Source: Mercurialis annua
Lineage: Eukaryota > Streptophyta > Magnoliopsida > Malpighiales > Euphorbiaceae
Direction of reading: 5' to 3'
NCBI RefSeq assembly: GCF_937616625.2
Contig: NC_065574.1
Span: 9,612,501-9,676,500 of the forward strand
Length of the DNA stretch: 64,000 nt
Shown here: positions 57,412-64,000 of the stretch, one piece after another
Layout: each line of letters begins with the position of its first letter
Numbering within the stretch: the first letter of the stretch is position 1
Notes under the pieces: model-generated
Seen by the model: the letters and a program-made list of their open reading frames with translations, nothing else
Databases searched by the model: none
What the model was told of the DNA's origin: nothing
Translations under genes and position numbers: made by a program

Positions 57412-59182
57412 GCGATAAAGAAGTGGATCATCGACTCTTGAAGAGCTGTTTATCTGCAGCCATGGATGATCTCAGAGGTGAATCATGCTGTTGTATTGTT
57501 TTTGTTTTTGTAGTTGAGGCATAAACATGATGTCTAGATTGTTGTGATCCTACATTCTTAATTAGATGGGTTAAAAGTGGCCAAGAGCCCTCACTCATCA
57601 GTTTTTACCCATTTAAAGTATCCTAAGAGTTCATGTAGTGCCGTTGGAACCTTTTAAAATCAATACTAAAGATACTTTTCTCTTCATTCTCTTTATGTTA
57701 GTTGATGGAGGCATAAATTGATTTGTATGTGGCACAGGAAACGGAAATGCTTTTGAAACTGGAAAATGGAAATGTAATTTTTTTTTCGAGAATAGGTTAG
57801 AAATAGATTTTGAAATTTCAGAAGCATTTTTGGGAACGGAGGTAACGAAACATAAGACTGAAATTTTTTCCGTTTAATATAGGTTGCTATTCACTTATAG
57901 CCTAGGTAGCATGGACATGGGCGCAGAGAAAAAGGATACTTGGACACAATATGGCAAAACAGTGTTATTTTGAGATTTTTATGTTAAAAATAAAATTTAA
58001 TGCTCGAAATGCCAAGTTTTCAGTTACGTTTTTGAAACAGAAAATGGTGATTGGATGAAGTGTCCGTGCTACCTAACTTATAGCCCATCAACAGTCATTT
58101 CCTGTTTCATACTTATCAAAATGATGCTGCAGATTTTCTATAAAAAAAGAAAAAATTGTGCTGCCTTTTGAACAGATGATGAAAAGAATAAACTTTTTGT
58201 GAATGTGTTTTCAAGTTGGAGCTATCAAATATGCATTGATGAGGGAACAGCAAATTGGTGGACAGCCATTGGCTTCAAAAAGGCTAAAAGCATTAGTAGT
58301 GAGTGGTCTAATGGAATTGTCTGATAATGTGCTACCTTTCAACCCCACAAACACTTGCTAATCAATGGCTACCAAACCAACTATTCCATGCGGTGGGCTC
58401 ACCATCAATTAATTTGATTTCAATACAAATAAAAGTATGATATATAAATAAAATTTTAATTTTTATAATTTAATTTATTTTTTTACTTTTTTTCAATTCG
58501 GATCATCAATCGAAGATTTGATCAATCCGTGGTGATACGGAATACCAAAACCCAGAAATAAAATGCATTGAAATGGATTATGTTGCTTTGTAAACACTAA
58601 TTGATCCGGTTTTCAATTGATGATTTAATATAACAAATATTATATTTAAAATTATGAAGATTAGAAGTTCATGCTGAAATTATAAAAGTACAATAATTGA
58701 TCAATCCAGTTCATAATTATCAATATTTTTCTAAATTTTGATTTTTTTATATTTTAATTTTTAATTTAAACTAAATATAAGGAGTTTTACTTAAAATAAA
58801 ACTAAACATAAATATTTATTTTTAAAAACTCAAAGGAAAAATATACTTAGTCCACCATGTCATCTATAGATTGAGCCAATTATTTTAAAATACGTTATTA
58901 AATTTGTAAAAGATTTAACAAATAAAATTACACTGATGCTTATTTCATGATAATGTTAAAAAAATAATTGATCCACTCTATAAATATATATAGCTTTTTC
59001 TTATTTCAACAAAGTATTAATTAAGAAAATTGACAAGTTAAGTAATATATTCTGAATTCTATATGCTATAAAATCACTATTTTAAATTGATCAAATTTGA
59101 ACCATATTTAAATTATAGCTATTAATAATACAAATCTAATAAGATTATAAATTTATTATTTATTATGTTTTTGATTTTTTTT
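57412..59182. other. 3' flank of the FLZ gene and intergenic DNA
   Basis: 3' untranslated region to about 57700, then 57740-57890 with GGAAACGGAAAT words similar in style to the GTTTCC block at 29.5-30.1 kb. From 58400 the DNA is very AT-rich without genes. Confidence 0.4.
58203..58361 (+). pseudogene. Short coding-like frame, possibly a stranded 3' exon
   Basis: A 52-codon frame reads MCFQVGAIKYALMREQQIGG, then QPLASKRLKALVVSGLMELS and ends shortly after DNVLPF. Its amino-acid composition and base composition stand out from the AT-rich surroundings and look like real protein. TTTTCAAG at 58209-58216 could be a splice acceptor. I do not recognise the family. It may be the last exon of a broken gene copy or of a small gene whose first exons I could not find. 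Confidence 0.35.
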
Positions 59183-59283
59183 TTGATAATTGAAAAAATA
59201 AAGCGTTTGTGGGAGGGATTGAATTCACGATCTTTACAGTTTGATGTCTAGCACTTTTACCATTTGAGCTACAACTCGTTGGT
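59183..59283 (-). mobile_element. tRNA-derived SINE, second copy, minus orientation
   Basis: Read on the minus strand it starts ACCAACGAGTTGTAGCTC, has AGCTCAAATGGTAAAAG (A-box region) and TTCAATCCCTCCCACAAACG, matching the SINE at 20045-20147. Its tail is TTTTTTCAATTATC. Flanks TGTTTTTGATTTTT and TGTTTTCGAATTTTT look like a decayed target duplication. Confidence 0.75.
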
Positions 59284-59481
59284 TGTTTTCGAATTTTTAA
59301 CATCACAAAAACTATTATTTAAAAAAAATTAATTTTAAATTAATAAATTACACTGATGCTTATTTCATAATATTGTTTGCCACTTTATGAATGTACGCAA
59401 CTTTATCTAATTACTATACTCTAAATTTGTTTAATAATTATTCGAACAAAAATTTACTTAAACTTTTACTTCTATAACCCC

Positions 59482-59549
59482 AAACCCTAAAAAACAAAGT
59501 ATAGAGTAAATTAAGTAAAAGTAAAGGAGCTAATTTTAGGGTTTGGGCT
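59482..59549 (+). promoter_or_regulatory. Telo-boxes and site II motif of the ribosomal protein gene
   Basis: AAACCCTAA (59482-59490) and its reverse complement TTAGGGTTT (59536-59544) lie in opposed orientation, the second running straight into TGGGCT (59544-59549). Telo-box plus TGGGCY (site II) is the standard promoter pair of plant ribosomal protein genes, linked to growth-dependent expression. Confidence 0.75.
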
Positions 59550-59638
59550 TATACTTCACTTATACTTTCACCTCCCATTTTCTCTTCTTTTCCACTTCCA
59601 CTATACCCTAACAGCAGCGGCGCATCTCCTCCGCCACC

Positions 59639-61493
<1,855 letters not shown>

Positions 61494-62959
61494 TCATCTA
61501 GCGCAGTGTACAAGTTTTTATCCTGAAAGTAACTTAATCTTGCATTTTATTTCTGATTACATGGTTTTGTTTTCAGTGAACAAGTTGTTCATCCATCTTG
61601 TAGCTCAGATATTATCTTTATTTAAATTTCTGGTATGCAAAAGGATTATTTATAGGCTTATGATATTGTTCGTCTTGAATTGAGTTTTCGTTCGTTTTTG
61701 GTGAGGTAAAGAAATGTGAGTCCCTAGAGATTCATAGCTCACCGAGTTAACGCAATAGATACAAGACCCTAGAGCCTTTACCGAGTTAATCTTGTATCTA
61801 ACATTTACAATATAGACAAATTTTCATTCTACTGTCTTGATTAGGTCATAATCCTAGATTGATGTTACTGATGCACACGTGTGCCTATTAACACCTAATA
61901 GATAGCATGTTTTATTGGGTCTATACTGGTTTTAAAAAAACATAAAAATGCAGTGCGGTTTAAACAAAACATTTATAAGTATAAAGCAATGCATTTTTAA
62001 ATAATAAAAAATAAATACATACAAACTTACAGTTTTTCACTATTCTAAAATAATACTCTCTTTCTAGTGCTTGAAGCCGGACTCAATCACTCTTTTTATT
62101 TGGAGGATTATTCAGTTCTGACCCCAAGATCGGCAAACTCATTGAATCTAAATATAAATTATTTGTTAATAACTATAAAATAACCCAAGCTTAACTCTAG
62201 ACTCGGACTATATTCAAACACACAAATCTCTTTTATAATTAGGTAATCGATTATTGAGTTGAGTTCTGGTTTTTAAAACATCCTTCATAACTTTGCAGAC
62301 CAAATTCATAAATTCTAGGTTTGACGTTTAAATCTCGATTTTGTTTTGCAAACATAAATCATAATCATAACCTATCGGTCCAGATTTCACGCTACCTAAG
62401 CCCGATTACTTATATTCCGAAATTATAACTCATTTTCGAGTATAACACTTTATTTTAAAAAAATACCAATATATTTCTTAGAACTCAACATCGATAATAT
62501 AAATTAACTAAACTTACTAATTATACACTTATATCAAATAATATAGTGAACTAATATGTCATAACTATATTTCATAAGTTATTATTAATAATTCATACTC
62601 GACTATAAAATCCATTGATTTTTTCTCCCGATATTATCTCGCTATTATTTATAGTATCAACTTTTTCTTATACCGTAACTCGGTTTCATTATCCATTAAA
62701 ATTATAATTCGATTAGTCCATATAATAATTATATTGTCCTTTTAAACGTTTTAACTATCAGACTAAACAACTTAATCTCATTTTAATATCAACATTAGCT
62801 AATAATCATTAACTGATTACTCGTTTAAACACTTAAAGTTTTAGAAATAATTTATTATCAATCTGTAACTTTAGTTTAATCTCATTACTTATTCGTTTAA
62901 CACTTTTTTTCGTATTAATAGATTACGAAGCACGCAACTAGGCAACCTATAAGATGATG
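61494..62959. other. 3' flank of RPL7A and intergenic DNA
   Basis: 3' untranslated region to about 61700. Then 61715-61800 has a direct repeat built on CACCGAGTTAA / TACCGAGTTAA and CAAGACCCTAGAG. From 61900 to 62950 it is AT-rich with many short frames and no recognised gene; it resembles eroded LTR DNA, without a clear family link. Confidence 0.4.
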
Positions 62960-64000
62960 GAGTTATATCGTCTATAAGACGCCTTTTCCATTTGCACTAA
63001 AGATGGGCTTCCTTGTTGTTCTCTCTTTTTATTCAAGTAAAGCGATAATGATCAAAGGCAGTTTTAGTAAGCTAAATATTTTAACAACTTCCCCACGCTC
63101 CAGCCAATTGACAAACCCTAGCGTTGACTGAATCAGAGACCTGAATGGCTTCTCCCTCAAAGATCACATTTCGCCACCCCTTTAATTTAGCCCACAAAAT
63201 CGATTCCTCTAGAGCCAAAAATTCTAAAATTCTCGAATCTCAAATACCTCGAAAAGATTTAGCAAAAGAGCCCAGGTTATCTCCTCAACATTTTTTGCTA
63301 GGCCAGCCACAAAACCAGCCTTTAGAGTCTTGTTAGTTCCACCATCATAACAAATCCGGATACAATCATCCATGGTGTCTGTGTTTGGAGCACGATGTCT
63401 AATTTTATGGAGGCGTCTCTTTTCGGTTTGACAGACTTTGACTAACTCCTAAGATTGAGCATCATCAAACTCCTTCCTATTTTGCAAGGCATGGCGGCTC
63501 GTGTACTGTTCAGGAATTTGGTTGAAAGATTTTTGAATTCCTGGCTTTCCAAATATACCATATAATAAAGACCCAAATATTAACCAATATGTCCTTTTCC
63601 TCCTTCTCCAAAGACTGCATAATGTTTGTCCAAATTTTGTCCATTGGCTCCTTTGGAATTGGTCTCGCATCCAACCTCATTTCAGATAGGAACCAAACTT
63701 TTTGGGCGAAAGGACAACCGAAAAAGAGATGATGGAGTCTCCTTTCTTAGGCAATGGCGCGGGTAATTGAGGTTCATTTTTAGGCAAAAATTCGAGGCCT
63801 CTAAGACCGGAATGCCTTTGTGAAAGGATTTCCAAATGAAGAAACGAATCGTATTTGGAATATTCATTTGCCAAAAGTTATTCCAGTCCTTTCTTGAAAG
63901 GACTAAGTTGGACGGAGAGGGTTGATCTCCCTCTTTGGGCCCTTTCATATGAAACTCAAGGTATTTGTAGTAGCCAGACTTAACTGAGTATCTACTATCC
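62960..64000 (-). mobile_element. LINE (L1-type) 3' end, minus strand, continuing beyond the window
   Basis: Minus-strand translation from 63990 downward gives NIPNTIRFFIWKSFHKGIPV (RT zinc-binding region), then FGCPFAQKVWFLSEMRL (about 63680), LVNIWVFIIWYIWKARNS (about 63560) and an RNase H-like start, ICYDGGTNKTLKAGFVAGLA (about 63350-63290), followed by degenerate sequence. Stops and frameshifts show it is inactive. It has the same module order as the LINE at 5978-7245. The plus-strand frame at 63145 is its shadow. Confidence 0.82.

Overview
The window is nuclear DNA of a flowering plant, almost certainly a eudicot. It is strongly AT-rich, it has plant-type introns and TATA boxes, its genes belong to plant families (FLZ zinc finger, ASIL-type trihelix, Agenet, SAUR, PPR, GDSL lipase), and it carries several plant transposon classes. 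I could not assign the species from sequence alone. No RNA gene, CRISPR array or organelle insertion was recognised.

Layout. 1-9.5 kb is degenerate retroelement DNA: a Ty3/gypsy pol remnant, an LTR end and a LINE 3' end. 9.5-11.7 kb holds a complete three-exon GDSL lipase on the minus strand. 12.5-22.5 kb is a retrotransposon nest: minus-strand gypsy LTRs and gag, a plus-strand LTR and a copia tail, later hit by MITEs, a Helitron and a tRNA-like SINE. 24.75-27.2 kb is an intact seven-exon gene derived from a Ptta/En-Spm transposase (Transposase_24), with a MITE in its first intron.

30-47 kb is the most gene-like cluster: two near-identical intronless MAPKKK-like kinases (30.57 and 37.58 kb), a two-exon tandem-Agenet gene (36.13 kb), two intronless RING-H2 proteins (40.64 and 45.89 kb), and broken PPR and SAUR genes. 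Stretches of the upstream and downstream flanks of these kinase and RING genes are themselves repeated, so the cluster grew by duplication that carried non-coding DNA with it. Nested Mutator-type MITEs with exact 9-bp target duplications and tandem Helitrons sit between the genes.

48-61.5 kb holds three well-conserved housekeeping or regulatory genes: a trihelix transcription factor (minus), an FCS-like zinc finger protein and a seven-exon 60S ribosomal protein L7a gene with telo-box and site II promoter motifs. The window ends in a minus-strand LINE remnant.

There is no operon-like cooperation. The points most worth following are the transposase-derived gene, the kinase/RING cluster with its shared upstream 20-mer and the apparent loss of the TATA box in the second kinase, and the datable transposon nests.
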